64,000 nt of DNA, taken from positions 62,001 through 126,000 of the forward strand of contig NZ_JAMYFE010000042.1 of NCBI RefSeq assembly GCF_024129865.1. Reading direction: 5' to 3'. How positions within the stretch are numbered: the first letter of the stretch is position 1; each line of letters starts with the position of its first letter. The notes beneath the pieces were generated by a model that was given only the letters and a program-made list of their open reading frames with translations, was not told the DNA's origin and did no database searches. The translations under genes were made by a program, and so were the position numbers. Below, one piece after another: positions 10,069 through 19,604 of this stretch. This DNA comes from Stieleria tagensis (GTDB lineage: Bacteria > Planctomycetota > Planctomycetia > Pirellulales > Pirellulaceae).

Positions 10069-11640
10069 TTACTCCGCATCAACCAAACGTGGCGCAGAAA
10101 ATCCCTGCTGGCGGATCTTGGCGAGTAGCGTTTGCAAGCGTTTCACCACTTCGGGGTGATCCTTGGCAACGTTGTTTCGCTGGCCGATATCGGTTTGCAT
10201 GTCATACAGTTCAACCGATTGTTGATCATCAGCCGGATATTGGTGTTTTGTTTCCCAAGCAGCATTGCGCCCGCTGACATAACCATTTTTGGCGGCGACC
10301 AACAACCATTTACCATCCCGGATCGCATACTCGTTCGTGCGCGTGTTGTGAACGTGAGTGGATCGGACGGGATTTGTTGATCCCCGTAATAATGGCGTCA
10401 GATCATGCGAATCTTCGGCGGCGTCGGTCGGCAATTCAAACTCAACAACGTTCGCGAGTGTCGCCATCAAATCAATTTGGGATACCAGCGTCTCGTTAAC
10501 AGAACCAGGTCGTGTGACTCCCGGCCAACGAACCAGGAAGGGCACATGATGACCACCTTCATAGGTGTCGCGTTTGAGTCCACGAAACGGACTGCTCGAC
10601 CAGTGGTCGTATTTTTCATCTCGTGCATAAGCGTACTTTTCTGGCCCGTTGTCGGCGGTGAATACAACGATGGTGTTTTCGGCTTGTCCTGATTCATCCA
10701 GTGCCGATAGCAGTTGTCCAACGGCGTCGTCGGTTTCAAACACAAAGTCACCGTAGGGACCCGCCCCTGATTTGCCGTCGAATCGATCGTTGGGGATGAT
10801 CGGTGCGTGCGGCGATGGAAATGCAAAGTACAGGAAGAATGGCTTGTCGGTGTCCTTGCGCGATCGCAGGTAGTCAACGCCGCGGCGAGTGATCGTGGGA
10901 ATGTTTTGATACGGATCCCAGTCGCTGACCATTGGACCGGGACGACACTCCCAGTTGCCTTCTTTGATCGGTTTCCATTTGGTGGTGTCCATCATCGTGT
11001 CCGGTGGTGTCACCAAACGATCATCTTCGATCCAGGCGTAGGGTGGAAAGTTGATCACGGTGTCGCCAAAGTAATGATCGAATCCGTGCGCCAGGGGCCC
11101 GTCCGGGATCGATTGGGTCCAGTCGAAGGCGTCAAAACCCCAGACCTGGGTGCGTCCTTGCTTGCTGCTCTTGGCGCCGGGGCGGCGAATGGCGGCCCAG
11201 TCCCAGCCCAAATGCCATTTCCCAATCGCTGCGGTGTCGTAGCCTTGTCGGGACAACATTTCCGGCAGCGTCAGTCGATCCGGGGCGAACACGGATGAAC
11301 CAAATGCATTGACAATGCCGTGGAAGTCACGCCAGTGATGGCGCCCGGTCAGCAACGCATATCGACTGGGCGTACAGATACCCGACGATGAATGCCCGTC
11401 GCTGAATCGCATCCCCTGGCGAGCGAGTCGATTCAGATTCGGAGTCGGGATTTTCGAATCCGGTTGATTGACTCGCAGGTCGCCATAGCCCAGGTCATCG
11501 GCGTACAAAATCAAAACGTTCGGTTTGGCGGCCAGCGTCTGGCCGGCAGCAAACACACCGGCCAGCGCGACCAACAGCAAGGCGAGTGCACGCGGGAGAG
11601 TTTGAAGCCTGTGTGGTCGAGTTCGAACAGAATCAGCCAT
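10069..11640 (-). CDS. Secreted formylglycine-dependent sulfatase (second of three)
   Basis: About 523 residues from the second of two adjacent ATGs (11643 is the alternative). An N-terminal export signal (LPRALALLLVALAGVFAAGQ) precedes NVLILYADDLGYGD with the metal-binding Asp pair, the formylglycine motif CTPSRYALLTGR, and the TADNGPEK metal/substrate region. It resembles arylsulfatase A/N-acetylgalactosamine-6-sulfatase-type members of S1 sulfatases. It lies between the CehA/McbA-type gene and the other sulfatase, all on the minus strand with gaps of 58-99 nt, so it is likely part of one transcription unit. Confidence 0.92.
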   Translation of the reverse strand: MADSVRTRPHRLQTLPRALALLLVALAGVFAAGQTLAAKPNVLILYADDLGYGDLRVNQPDSKIPTPNLNRLARQGMRFSDGHSSSGICTPSRYALLTGRHHWRDFHGIVNAFGSSVFAPDRLTLPEMLSRQGYDTAAIGKWHLGWDWAAIRRPGAKSSKQGRTQVWGFDAFDWTQSIPDGPLAHGFDHYFGDTVINFPPYAWIEDDRLVTPPDTMMDTTKWKPIKEGNWECRPGPMVSDWDPYQNIPTITRRGVDYLRSRKDTDKPFFLYFAFPSPHAPIIPNDRFDGKSGAGPYGDFVFETDDAVGQLLSALDESGQAENTIVVFTADNGPEKYAYARDEKYDHWSSSPFRGLKRDTYEGGHHVPFLVRWPGVTRPGSVNETLVSQIDLMATLANVVEFELPTDAAEDSHDLTPLLRGSTNPVRSTHVHNTRTNEYAIRDGKWLLVAAKNGYVSGRNAAWETKHQYPADDQQSVELYDMQTDIGQRNNVAKDHPEVVKRLQTLLAKIRQQGFSAPRLVDAE

Positions 11641-11739
11641 CATGTTCAGTCGCTGCAATGGGGGCGGGGCGTGTTGCGGTCCAATCGGGGCACACAGTTT
11701 ACCCCGATTCAGCGACTCGCGCGGCCGATTCGCAGTCTG

Positions 11740-14286
11740 TTAGTGTTGATGCCCCGCAATCGCACCGGGCAAAGGCAGTCCCAAATCGTCGCCGTTGGCG
11801 TGAAAGCCATCTCCATCGATGTCGACGAAGATCGGATTGCTAACCGCGATCGGAGGACGATTGCCGTACTGTGGTCCCATCACCTTGTCCATGGTCATGC
11901 CCTCGCCGATGGTCGCGATGATCAGGTGCGCGTCGCTGTCAAGTTTGACCGCGAACGACAAATCGAACTTGGTCACCGCCGTCGAATCGGCAAACATTCC
12001 GGGAGCGGTCTTGCGTGTCCAATTGTGATCGACACTCGGGCGGCCGTTGATGAACAGTTGCACGCGATTGACATCCAACCAGTTGGGGCATTGAACACGC
12101 ACGTTCATAGCGACCTTGCCACCGGCGGCCGACAAATCGTCACCGGGGATCGCCGTGACAGCGGACCCGGCGGGTTTGGCTTCCACGGTTAGAAATGGTC
12201 CGGTCGACATGATGATGTGCCCGGCTTCGGCTTGCCGCACCATTTCTTCAGTACTGATCGTTGCCGGGTCATCGGTGCTGCTCAGGAACCAGTTGCGCCG
12301 CCAACCGCTGCCGTGATGGTTGTAATGCGCGTCGGTATTGATCACCCCGGGGATTCGGTAGCCATGATTGAGTAGCTGCAGCCACTGAAACAATGGAATT
12401 TTCATTTCCCGCACGTTGGGCGGTTTGCTGACGATGTCGTCAAAGATTGTGGTCAGCGGGTGTACTTCGACAACGTCCATCCATTGCAGCATGCCGCGAA
12501 AGCCCTCGTCGGCAGTGCCGTCAATGTCTAAATCGCCGTGGATTTGGTGCAGGTTGGGATGGTTCTGTTGCACCAATTTATCAGAGCCGTTGTCCCACAT
12601 CGCGAGCCGTTCGATCTGAACCACTGGGTTGGCGTCGGTACGTGGTCCACCGCCGTTTTGAGTGTGCGGATGGTGGTGCAACGGGAATGCGTTTTGGTGG
12701 TTGATCGGCAGTGGTCGGCCGGTCAATTCCATTCCACTGCAAGTCGCCATCTGGTCGAGCAGTTGCATGGCTTTGAGGTGGGGGACGTAGCTGCTGATCC
12801 GGTTGTGTTCGGTACAGGGGGCAAATTCCAGATGCTCGCACAACAGGTTCTCGACACGCCCGAATTGGTCCGAAACGTTGTCGCCCGAGGGACTGCTGTG
12901 GCTGTGAAGTTCGACGCTGACCCAACCGGTTGTATCGACCACTCGCTGGAGCTGCACCACGATTTCGCTGACCTGGCCTGCCTTGACTGTGATCGCTTTT
13001 TTGACGCTGTTGAACTCCGGTCCGTGGCTGAAATAAATCTCGTAGTTGCCGGGATCCAGCGGGCATCGCATCCGCCCGTGCACCGAATAGACGACATTTT
13101 TGATGAACGTCCGAGTGCTGTCCGGCCCATAATCGGGGGCGTCGCCATCGACCCGGTACAGGGTGGCTTTGGTTGGAATGGATTGCCCATCGCCATCGGT
13201 TGCCGTGGCGATGATTCCACTGAATCCCGATAGCGGAAGCGGGAAGGATTGGGATTGTTCGGTGACTTCAATGGAGGTGGTCGATGACTGAAACCCGATC
13301 GCAGATGTTTTGATGCTGTAGGTCCCGGGAGCCAAGCGAACATGGGCAACACCCTGGTCATCGGTTTCCAGCGTTCGCGACGCTTGGTCATTTTCGGTTT
13401 GACCGGGACCAGTGACCGACAACAACGCCCGCATCATGGCTTGGCCGTCAAAGGCCGGTAGCGCCGATTGGACTTGCAGCGTCTGCATCGCCACCGGTTG
13501 CGACTCCGCGTCGGCAACGGAGTTTAAATCGAGCAGCGAAGTCGCCGGATACAGTCGGATCGACCAACTGATTTGGTTGTCACTTTTTTGGACTTGGGCG
13601 GCGCTGTAGTGCAGTTCGGCGGGGCGTTTGGAAACCCAGCTGGGCGGCGTCGAAGCGGCTTCGACGGCGACGCCCAATGTTTGTCGAAAGAACGAATCGC
13701 TGCAGGTCGCCATCCGGCCGAGCGAATCAAATTTGAATGTCCGATCAGCGCGAAAACCGTCATAGGGTTTAACCGCCGATGCAGTCTCGCCGTCGATCAC
13801 TACCATCACGCGAACGAACGGTTCTCCATCAACCAATCGGTAGGTCACCGTGGCTGTCGTCTCGTCCTCTTTTAATGACCGCGAAGATTGACAACGCCAG
13901 TACACGGCATGTTCATCGCCCCCGGTTTCGACCAGCGACGGATCATGAAACTGGTAACGTGCTGCGGCCGGGATGAAGGCACTGAGTTGATCGTTGGAAG
14001 GCGTGTTGAGCGTCAGGTCCAGAATCGATGCGCCGATATCGCGAACCGTTAAATTGGCGTCGCGGGTCGCAAGCGGCGCCGCAATGGTTAGCGACAGTAG
14101 GTCGTTGCTCATTTCATAATCGCCGTAGATCCAATCGACTTCCTTTCCATCCATTTGGGCAGGTTCGTCAGCGGAAATGACGTGCAGTTCTGCGGCCGTG
14201 CCCACAGCACAAAACTCTGGCGGGGCGATGTTGAATAGGCAGCTGGCAATTGCAGCGAAGGAGAACAGAAGACGCGATACGTTCAT
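11740..14286 (-). CDS. Secreted CehA/McbA-type PHP metallohydrolase
   Basis: 848 residues from ATG 14286, where the signal peptide MNVSRLLFSFAAIASCLFNI begins. The N-terminal half is beta-rich and includes one or two carboxypeptidase-regulatory-like modules (TDDQGVAHVRLAPGTYSIKT). The C-terminal half has PHP metal-site motifs: VELHSHSSPSGD, CTEHNR and NTDAHYNHHGSGW. This order matches the CehA/McbA family, whose founding members hydrolyse carbaryl esters, but most members in planctomycetes are uncharacterised. Here it heads a minus-strand group with two sulfatases and GH32, so a role with carbohydrate esters is possible (inference). Confidence 0.82.
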   Translation of the reverse strand: MNVSRLLFSFAAIASCLFNIAPPEFCAVGTAAELHVISADEPAQMDGKEVDWIYGDYEMSNDLLSLTIAAPLATRDANLTVRDIGASILDLTLNTPSNDQLSAFIPAAARYQFHDPSLVETGGDEHAVYWRCQSSRSLKEDETTATVTYRLVDGEPFVRVMVVIDGETASAVKPYDGFRADRTFKFDSLGRMATCSDSFFRQTLGVAVEAASTPPSWVSKRPAELHYSAAQVQKSDNQISWSIRLYPATSLLDLNSVADAESQPVAMQTLQVQSALPAFDGQAMMRALLSVTGPGQTENDQASRTLETDDQGVAHVRLAPGTYSIKTSAIGFQSSTTSIEVTEQSQSFPLPLSGFSGIIATATDGDGQSIPTKATLYRVDGDAPDYGPDSTRTFIKNVVYSVHGRMRCPLDPGNYEIYFSHGPEFNSVKKAITVKAGQVSEIVVQLQRVVDTTGWVSVELHSHSSPSGDNVSDQFGRVENLLCEHLEFAPCTEHNRISSYVPHLKAMQLLDQMATCSGMELTGRPLPINHQNAFPLHHHPHTQNGGGPRTDANPVVQIERLAMWDNGSDKLVQQNHPNLHQIHGDLDIDGTADEGFRGMLQWMDVVEVHPLTTIFDDIVSKPPNVREMKIPLFQWLQLLNHGYRIPGVINTDAHYNHHGSGWRRNWFLSSTDDPATISTEEMVRQAEAGHIIMSTGPFLTVEAKPAGSAVTAIPGDDLSAAGGKVAMNVRVQCPNWLDVNRVQLFINGRPSVDHNWTRKTAPGMFADSTAVTKFDLSFAVKLDSDAHLIIATIGEGMTMDKVMGPQYGNRPPIAVSNPIFVDIDGDGFHANGDDLGLPLPGAIAGHQH

Positions 14287-14686
14287 GATCGGGCGGCACC
14301 GTGGCGGGAGAGAATCAGCGGAAGCAGTTCTGTGATGGGAGGGCATCATATCGAGCAACGCAAAGCCACGCGCAAGTCGCCAAGCGCACAGCAGCCTGGA
14401 TCAGGCATTCTTCATGCGGACTTTATGAAAACGCAGGCTGATCGAGTCGCCACTGCGAGGCGGAGGCGGGCAGCGCGTACCGATCCCAGTACACGCACGA
14501 ATCCCGGCTCGCCAAATCACCAGAGAGGGTGGAAAAAGCGCGCCCGGGACATTGGGGCAAAACATCCCGAGCGCTTGATGCGAGCATTGCTCAGCACCCA
14601 ACTAAAGATTACTGGTTGGCACCGCTGAAGTCGATAGCTGGGTGAAACGATTGTAAAGAATATATAAATAAACGGGCGTCCATTGG
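14287..14686. other. 400 nt intergenic stretch upstream of the CehA/McbA-type gene
   Basis: This interval separates two minus-strand genes. It holds a strong intrinsic terminator for the upstream gene (listed separately) and should also contain the promoter for the sulfatase/GH32 group. I see no small gene, tRNA or repeat in it. An AT-rich patch lies at about 14651-14672. Confidence 0.5.
14533..14573 (-). terminator. Intrinsic terminator on the minus strand
   Basis: Arms CGCCCGGGA (14541-14549) and TCCCGAGCG (14565-14573) form a 9-bp stem with one mismatch. Read on the minus strand the hairpin is followed by five T residues (plus-strand A run 14533-14537). It lies about 110 nt downstream of the small secreted protein gene ending at 14687. 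Confidence 0.75.
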
Positions 14687-15409
14687 CTAACGCTCCAGCA
14701 GGGCTCCGATCACCGCTTCTCGCAGTTCCTGGTGCGTCTGAATCGTTCGCCGCGTCAGCCGTGACGACGGCAAATCGTCTCGATCCAGACGGACTTCCAA
14801 GGGCTCGCCGCGGGTGTCGAATGCAGCCGGTCGTGGCGGAGCAACCGGTGCCGGTAAAGACGGCTGAGATTGGTACTGATAGGGGTAGTCATTTTGATAA
14901 AGCGGCCGCGGGAGGACCGCCGGGACCTGGATCTTGATTTCGGTCGGTTCCTGATAAATCGCATGTCCGTGGCCGGCGTGACGGACGCTTTGTAGACATC
15001 GCATTTCTTGAACCAGATTTTGATAGGTCAGGTTGACGATCTGCCAACAGGCATCCCATTGGGGGTTGGGTGGATAGACTGTTCGTAGGAAAAAGACCTC
15101 TTCGACACGGCAATGCAGAATCTGGGTGTGTGCAAATCGTTCGAACAATCGGTCCAGCCGACGGGGGTCGCGAGCCGCGGTTTTCAGCCGACTCGTACTG
15201 TCCTCCAAATCGTCGGCAAGACGCTCGTCATATCGTTCGACGTATCGAGTCCGTAGCACCAATCGCTCAAATTTCCGCACCGCTTCGCGATATTGGTCGG
15301 CGGCGCAATACACCGGTGATTCATGCCCGGCACGGGCGGACGGTGCTGCTGCGACGAAGACGGTCGTGCACGTGATGACGGCAATGGCGAGGTGGTGGTG
15401 TCGACTCAC
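14687..15409 (-). CDS. Secreted hypothetical protein
   Basis: About 240 residues from a GTG at 15409. That start is favoured by an AGGGAG Shine-Dalgarno site 7-8 nt upstream and by the signal peptide it begins (VSRHHHLAIAVITCTTVFVA, ending near ARA). The mature part is helical and rich in Arg/Glu (QYREAVRKFERLVLRTRYV, then a block ending DPRRLDRLFERF), followed by a Pro-rich linker and a short C-terminal tail. I recognise no domain. An intrinsic terminator lies downstream and a palindromic repeat lies in the upstream gap, so it is likely a single-gene unit. Confidence 0.7.
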   Translation of the reverse strand: MSRHHHLAIAVITCTTVFVAAAPSARAGHESPVYCAADQYREAVRKFERLVLRTRYVERYDERLADDLEDSTSRLKTAARDPRRLDRLFERFAHTQILHCRVEEVFFLRTVYPPNPQWDACWQIVNLTYQNLVQEMRCLQSVRHAGHGHAIYQEPTEIKIQVPAVLPRPLYQNDYPYQYQSQPSLPAPVAPPRPAAFDTRGEPLEVRLDRDDLPSSRLTRRTIQTHQELREAVIGALLER

Positions 15410-15605
15410 TTCGATTTCTCCCTGGAGATGATGGCTGAGACGCGGAGCGGCCCTGTGTTCTTGATTCAGGGGAAATGATTGCACTCGGCATGCCAACCGC
15501 AGGGATCCGAACGATTCCATCGGCGTCGAAGCTGTAGCTGGCCTCTATGAGCTATCGATTACTCACATGTTTGCGTGAGCCATTGGTTTTTCCCAGCCCG
15601 ACACT

Positions 15606-15650
15606 TCAGCGAGGGATTCTGATCACCCGCCAAATTCCCTCGCTGACGCT
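15606..15650. repeat. Dispersed palindrome, family 1 (copy 1)
   Basis: CAGCGAGGGATT (15607-15618) pairs with ATTCCCTCGCTG (15634-15645), an arm of about 11 bp around a 15-nt loop; GACGC continues on the right. The same core AGCGAGGGAT...ATCCCTCGCT recurs near 24213, 25314, 46053 and 46137. This copy lies in the 464-nt gap between the divergent secreted-protein gene and lpxD, where I see no other feature. Confidence 0.75.
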
Positions 15651-15873
15651 AATGAGGTCGAAGCGGCAGTGGAGATTGGTGGGTGGCAGCAATTGGGCGC
15701 TGCTGCTTTGCTGGTAGGTGTTGTCGGAATGACTGCGCTGTTGTTCGTATCTGAGACGGGTGGGGGGGCGGAAAAGTTTCACTTGCAGTCAACTCGGGTC
15801 GGCCGGTATACCTGACCGATGCAGGATTCGGATTGGCCGAATCGACGACAAAACATGCGAAAAGGACTTCGCC

Positions 15874-16938
15874 GTGGAAATCCGACTCGACGAAATCGCC
15901 GACAGCGTTGGCGGAACGCTTCACGGCGACCCAGCTCTGATTTGCCGCGGGGCGAATCCGCCGGGGCAATCCACCGCCGACCAGATCACACTGATCGTTG
16001 ATCCACAACAGCTCGAACAACTGCATGCCGCACAGGCGCTGGCGTTGATCACGCCGCAGCAGATCGAAACCTGCCAATTTCCGCAGATTGTTGTGGCGGA
16101 TCCGCACGCAGCGTTCGCCAAGATCGTTTCAGTGTTTCGCCCTCCCATCGCATCGGCGCTGCCCGGCGTGGGGGTTGATTCGTCGGCATCGATTGCCAGT
16201 TCAGCAAAAATCCATCCGACGGCGACGATTTGTGCCGGCGCGACGATCGGCCAACGAACATTGATCATGCCCGGCGTGGTGATCTTGCCCGGCTGCAAGA
16301 TTGGTGACGATTGTGTCCTGCATCCTGGCGTGACGCTCTACGAATACAGTGAACTGGGTGATCGCGTGGTGCTGCATGCCGGCACGGTCATCGGCGCCAA
16401 CGGATTTGGATACCGACAACAATCGGGTCGACATCGGCCGACCGCTCAGTTGGGATATGTCGTCATCGAATCTGATGTTGAAGTTGGTGCTAGTGTGACG
16501 ATCGATCGCGGCACCTATGGCGCGACTCGCATCGGCGAAGGAACCAAGATCGACAATCAAGTGATGATTGCCCACAACTGTCAAATTGGTCGACACAATT
16601 TGATTTGCAGCCAAGTCGGAATTGCGGGCTCATGCACCACCGGCGACTACGTGATCTTGGCAGGCCAAGTGGGGGTCAAAGATCACATCACCTTGGAGGA
16701 TCACACCATCGTCGGTGCCCAGGCGGGCGTGATGGATGACTGTGCGGGCAACCAAGTCTATCTCGGTTCACCAGCGATGCCGCAGCGTGACCAGATGCAG
16801 ATCTTTGCGGTGCAACGTCGGTTGCCTGAAATGCGCCGGGAACTCAAACAGCTTCGTAAACAGCTCGAAGCGCTGACTGAGCAACTCGCCGAAGCCGATT
16901 CGGATCAAGACCAGACCGAGACGGGGCGGGCGGCATGA
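15874..16938 (+). CDS. lpxD: UDP-3-O-acylglucosamine N-acyltransferase
   Basis: 354 residues from GTG 15874, with AAAAGGA about 8 nt upstream; the ATG further upstream would add about 38 unlikely residues. An N-terminal uridine-binding-type domain is followed by a left-handed beta-helix of hexapeptide repeats (for example IGQRTLIMPGVVILPGCKIG) and a coiled C-terminal tail (LPEMRRELKQLRKQLEALTE). The HNCQIGRHN segment matches the catalytic His region of LpxD. The enzyme adds the second acyl chain in lipid A synthesis in the cytoplasm. Length fits the family (about 340). The stop overlaps lpxI by ATGA, so the two are co-translated. Confidence 0.92.
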   Translation: MEIRLDEIADSVGGTLHGDPALICRGANPPGQSTADQITLIVDPQQLEQLHAAQALALITPQQIETCQFPQIVVADPHAAFAKIVSVFRPPIASALPGVGVDSSASIASSAKIHPTATICAGATIGQRTLIMPGVVILPGCKIGDDCVLHPGVTLYEYSELGDRVVLHAGTVIGANGFGYRQQSGRHRPTAQLGYVVIESDVEVGASVTIDRGTYGATRIGEGTKIDNQVMIAHNCQIGRHNLICSQVGIAGSCTTGDYVILAGQVGVKDHITLEDHTIVGAQAGVMDDCAGNQVYLGSPAMPQRDQMQIFAVQRRLPEMRRELKQLRKQLEALTEQLAEADSDQDQTETGRAA

Positions 16939-17882
16939 TCCAGCGGCGAGGATACGGTCGAGAATTATTGCGGCAGTTGACGTCACGGTTCTCGACATCG
17001 CGCCCGAGTGACCAGCCGCCGCCACTGGGATTGATCGCCGGCTGGGGAAGTTTCCCTGTCGAAGTCGCGGAACAAGTGGTTGCCAGCGGGCGGCGAATCT
17101 ACTGCGTGGCGATTACTGATCACGCGCAATCCGATTTGGAATCGATTTGTGACCATGTCAAATGGTCAGGCGTCGGCAAAATCGGATCACACATCGCGTA
17201 CTTTCGTCGGCATGGCGTTCGCGAGGTCACGATGGCGGGCAAGCTGTTCAAATCCGAATTGCTATTCCAAGGCAGTGTGTGGATCAAGCATTGCCCCGAT
17301 CTGACGGCCATTCGCACCTTCGGCCCCTGCCTGTTGGGTAGCCGTCCCGATTCGCGCGACGACAGTTTGTTGACAGCGGTCACCAACACCTATGCGAAAA
17401 AGTCATTGACAATTTGTCCCGCCACCGATTTCGCTCCGGAGCTACTCGTGAACCAAGGACACTTGATTGGAAAACCACTGACGGCCAAACAGTCTCGAGA
17501 CGTCGAATTTGGTTGGCAGGTCGCGAAACAGATGGGCGGCATGGACATCGGCCAATCCATCACCATCAAAGACTCCACGGTGTTGGCGGTCGAAGCGGTT
17601 GAAGGAACCGATGCTTGTATCGAACGCACGGGGCAGTTGTGTCGGCGCGGCGGATGGACATTGGTCAAGGTCAGCAAACCGAATCAGGACATGCGTTTTG
17701 ATGTTCCCACCATCGGCCCACAGACCGTCACGCGGGTGGCCGAGAACGGCGGTGTCGCGATCGCCGTGGAAGCCGATAAAACCATTCTGGTCGAACGCGA
17801 AACGACGCTGCGGTTGGCCAAGCAACATGGCGTGACGATTGTCGCATTGACCAATCCGAGTCAGCGCGTGGCCGCGGCTTGA
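16935..17882 (+). CDS. lpxI: UDP-2,3-diacylglucosamine pyrophosphatase LpxI
   Basis: 315 residues. It matches the LpxI (formerly DUF1009) family: the N-terminal GLIAGWGSFPVEVAEQ motif, VKWSGVGKIGSHIAYFRRHG and MAGKLFKSELL, and the C-terminal half with AVEAVEGTDACIERTGQLC, KVSKPNQDMRFDVPTIGPQT and GVAIAVEADKTILVE. LpxI is the alternative to LpxH that hydrolyses UDP-2,3-diacylglucosamine to lipid X. Genetic coupling to lpxD by a 4-nt overlap agrees with lipid A synthesis. An imperfect hairpin just after the stop may end the transcript. Confidence 0.92.
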   Translation: MIQRRGYGRELLRQLTSRFSTSRPSDQPPPLGLIAGWGSFPVEVAEQVVASGRRIYCVAITDHAQSDLESICDHVKWSGVGKIGSHIAYFRRHGVREVTMAGKLFKSELLFQGSVWIKHCPDLTAIRTFGPCLLGSRPDSRDDSLLTAVTNTYAKKSLTICPATDFAPELLVNQGHLIGKPLTAKQSRDVEFGWQVAKQMGGMDIGQSITIKDSTVLAVEAVEGTDACIERTGQLCRRGGWTLVKVSKPNQDMRFDVPTIGPQTVTRVAENGGVAIAVEADKTILVERETTLRLAKQHGVTIVALTNPSQRVAAA

Positions 17883-17897
17883 GCCGACGACCAGGCC

Positions 17898-17923
17898 AGA
17901 ATGCTACAAGGCCTGAGCATTCT
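17898..17923 (+). terminator. Hairpin downstream of lpxI
   Basis: AGAATGCT (17898-17905) and AGCATTCT (17916-17923) are perfect 8-bp arms with a 10-nt loop, 16 nt after the lpxI stop. No long T tract follows, so this is a likely but not certain terminator. The rest of 17883-18166 shows nothing else. Confidence 0.5.
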
Positions 17924-18166
17924 TCGACCATCTGACTCGCTCCACTCACGCGCGGTTTTCCGTCAGCCTGGTCGCTAGACGTCCAGTCCGCCGAGCGGAG
18001 CCGGAGCGAGGGTTTCGTCTGGTCGATTCCGACATTACCGCGACGATTGTGTTGATAGAGTGATGGGCGTGACGTGGCCTCTGTTGTTGGAACGTGGTTT
18101 GCAGGTTGATGAAGACGGCTAAACAGCCGAACACTCGTCCCCCCATAGCACAGTCCTTTCGCGTCC

Positions 18167-19603
18167 ATGACAGTCTGTCTCTCTTTGTTGGCCTTGTTGT
18201 GGATTGCACTGCCGTCACTGCCATTGGCAGCCCAGTCGCCGCCGCCAACTGCGAGACCGGCCGCAAACCCGACGACGACCGCGGATGATGTGGCCGCCGA
18301 AGTGGTCCCGGGCTCCGCCGCCGATGATTCCAGTGTCGCAATCGACGTCGCCGAACGGGTGCAAGTTGATCCGACCAGCAGCGACAACGAGATTGAAAAC
18401 CGGTTGCAAGAAATCTTGGAAGCGACGCAATGGTTTGTGTCCCCCCAAGTCACCGTCGATCGTGGCGTCGCCTTCTTAGCCGGCACCTCAGACACGCAGA
18501 AGCACCAGCAATGGGCCGAAGCGACTGCGATGAAGACCTCGGATGTCGTGGCCGTGATCAACCGCATTCAGGTGGCAGAGAAACCGCTTTGGAATTTCGC
18601 TCCGGCCATCGCATCACTCAAGCAACTCGGTCGCGAAGCCACGGGGATTCTGCCGCTGGTGGTCGTCGCGCTGCTGATCGGATTGCTTTCGTATTACGTA
18701 GCGATCGGCGGTGCCCGTCTGACTCGCTGGCTGACCCGCAGCCGCTTGGATAGCACGTTGCTGCGCCAGGTCGCTGGTAACGTGGTGGGTGTGTTGATGT
18801 TTGTGATCGGAATCTACATTGCTTTGCGCGTCTCGGGGTTAACGCGTTTGGCCGTGACACTACTTGGTGGTACCGGCCTGATCGGACTGGCACTCGGGTT
18901 TGCCTTTCGGGATATCGCGGAAAACTACTTGGCCAGCATTCTGATCTCGCTCAACCATCCGTTTCGGGTCGGTGACTTGATCGAAGTCGAGGGTGCCAAA
19001 GGATTCGTCCGCAAGGTCACCACGCGGGGCACGGTGCTCAACACACTGCAGGGCAATCAGATTCAATTGCCCAATAGCACCGTTTACAAAGGCAAGATCA
19101 CAAACTTCACAGCCACGCCGCTCAGTCGGTTGGACTTCACCGTGGGGATCGGATTCGATGATTCGGTAACCGAAGCGCAACAATTGATCATGCAGGTGCT
19201 GGGCGAACACGTTGCGGTCGTTGACGATCCCGAGCCGATGGTGATCGTGGAATCGCTGGGTGCCGCGACTGTCAATCTGTGTGTGTACTACTGGTTCGAC
19301 CAAACCAAGTTCTCGCCGTTGAAAGTTAGCAGTTCGATCATTCGCCAAGTCAAACAGGTGCTGACAGAAGCTCAGATCACGATGCCCGACGAAGCTCGCG
19401 AGTTGGTGTTCCCGCACGGGGTGCCGGTGCAACTGTTGGAATCGACCACTACCACGCAAGCGATCGAATCGCCGCCGTCATCCACGGCGCCAGAGAAAAC
19501 TGTGAACGTTGGCGAAGGCGATTTGGGTACCGAGCAATCCGACGTGATTCGTGCAACCGCGAATGACCAGACCATCGACGACGAAGCAAACTTGATCAGC
19601 TGA
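18167..19603 (+). CDS. BON-domain MscS mechanosensitive channel (first copy)
   Basis: 478 residues. A signal-like N-terminus (MTVCLSLLALLWIALPSLPL) is followed by a Pro/Ala-rich linker and a BON domain at about 67-125 (LEATQWFVSPQVTVDRGVAF, VVAVINRIQV), then three membrane helices and the MscS core with the pore-lining and beta-domain motif LALGFAFRDIAENYLASILI, HPFRVGDLIEVEG and a QLPNSTVYKGKI region. MscS channels release solutes under hypo-osmotic stress. A BON domain before the channel would lie in the periplasm and might bind membrane or wall material (inference). The ATG of a paralogue follows 1 nt after the stop. Confidence 0.9.
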   Translation: MTVCLSLLALLWIALPSLPLAAQSPPPTARPAANPTTTADDVAAEVVPGSAADDSSVAIDVAERVQVDPTSSDNEIENRLQEILEATQWFVSPQVTVDRGVAFLAGTSDTQKHQQWAEATAMKTSDVVAVINRIQVAEKPLWNFAPAIASLKQLGREATGILPLVVVALLIGLLSYYVAIGGARLTRWLTRSRLDSTLLRQVAGNVVGVLMFVIGIYIALRVSGLTRLAVTLLGGTGLIGLALGFAFRDIAENYLASILISLNHPFRVGDLIEVEGAKGFVRKVTTRGTVLNTLQGNQIQLPNSTVYKGKITNFTATPLSRLDFTVGIGFDDSVTEAQQLIMQVLGEHVAVVDDPEPMVIVESLGAATVNLCVYYWFDQTKFSPLKVSSSIIRQVKQVLTEAQITMPDEARELVFPHGVPVQLLESTTTTQAIESPPSSTAPEKTVNVGEGDLGTEQSDVIRATANDQTIDDEANLIS

Positions 19604-19604
19604 A

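Noticed and set aside
11392-13233. Two plus-strand frames of 266 and 231 codons opposite the sulfatase and CehA/McbA-type genes
   Set aside because: Both lie antisense to genes with intact catalytic motifs and lack domain features.
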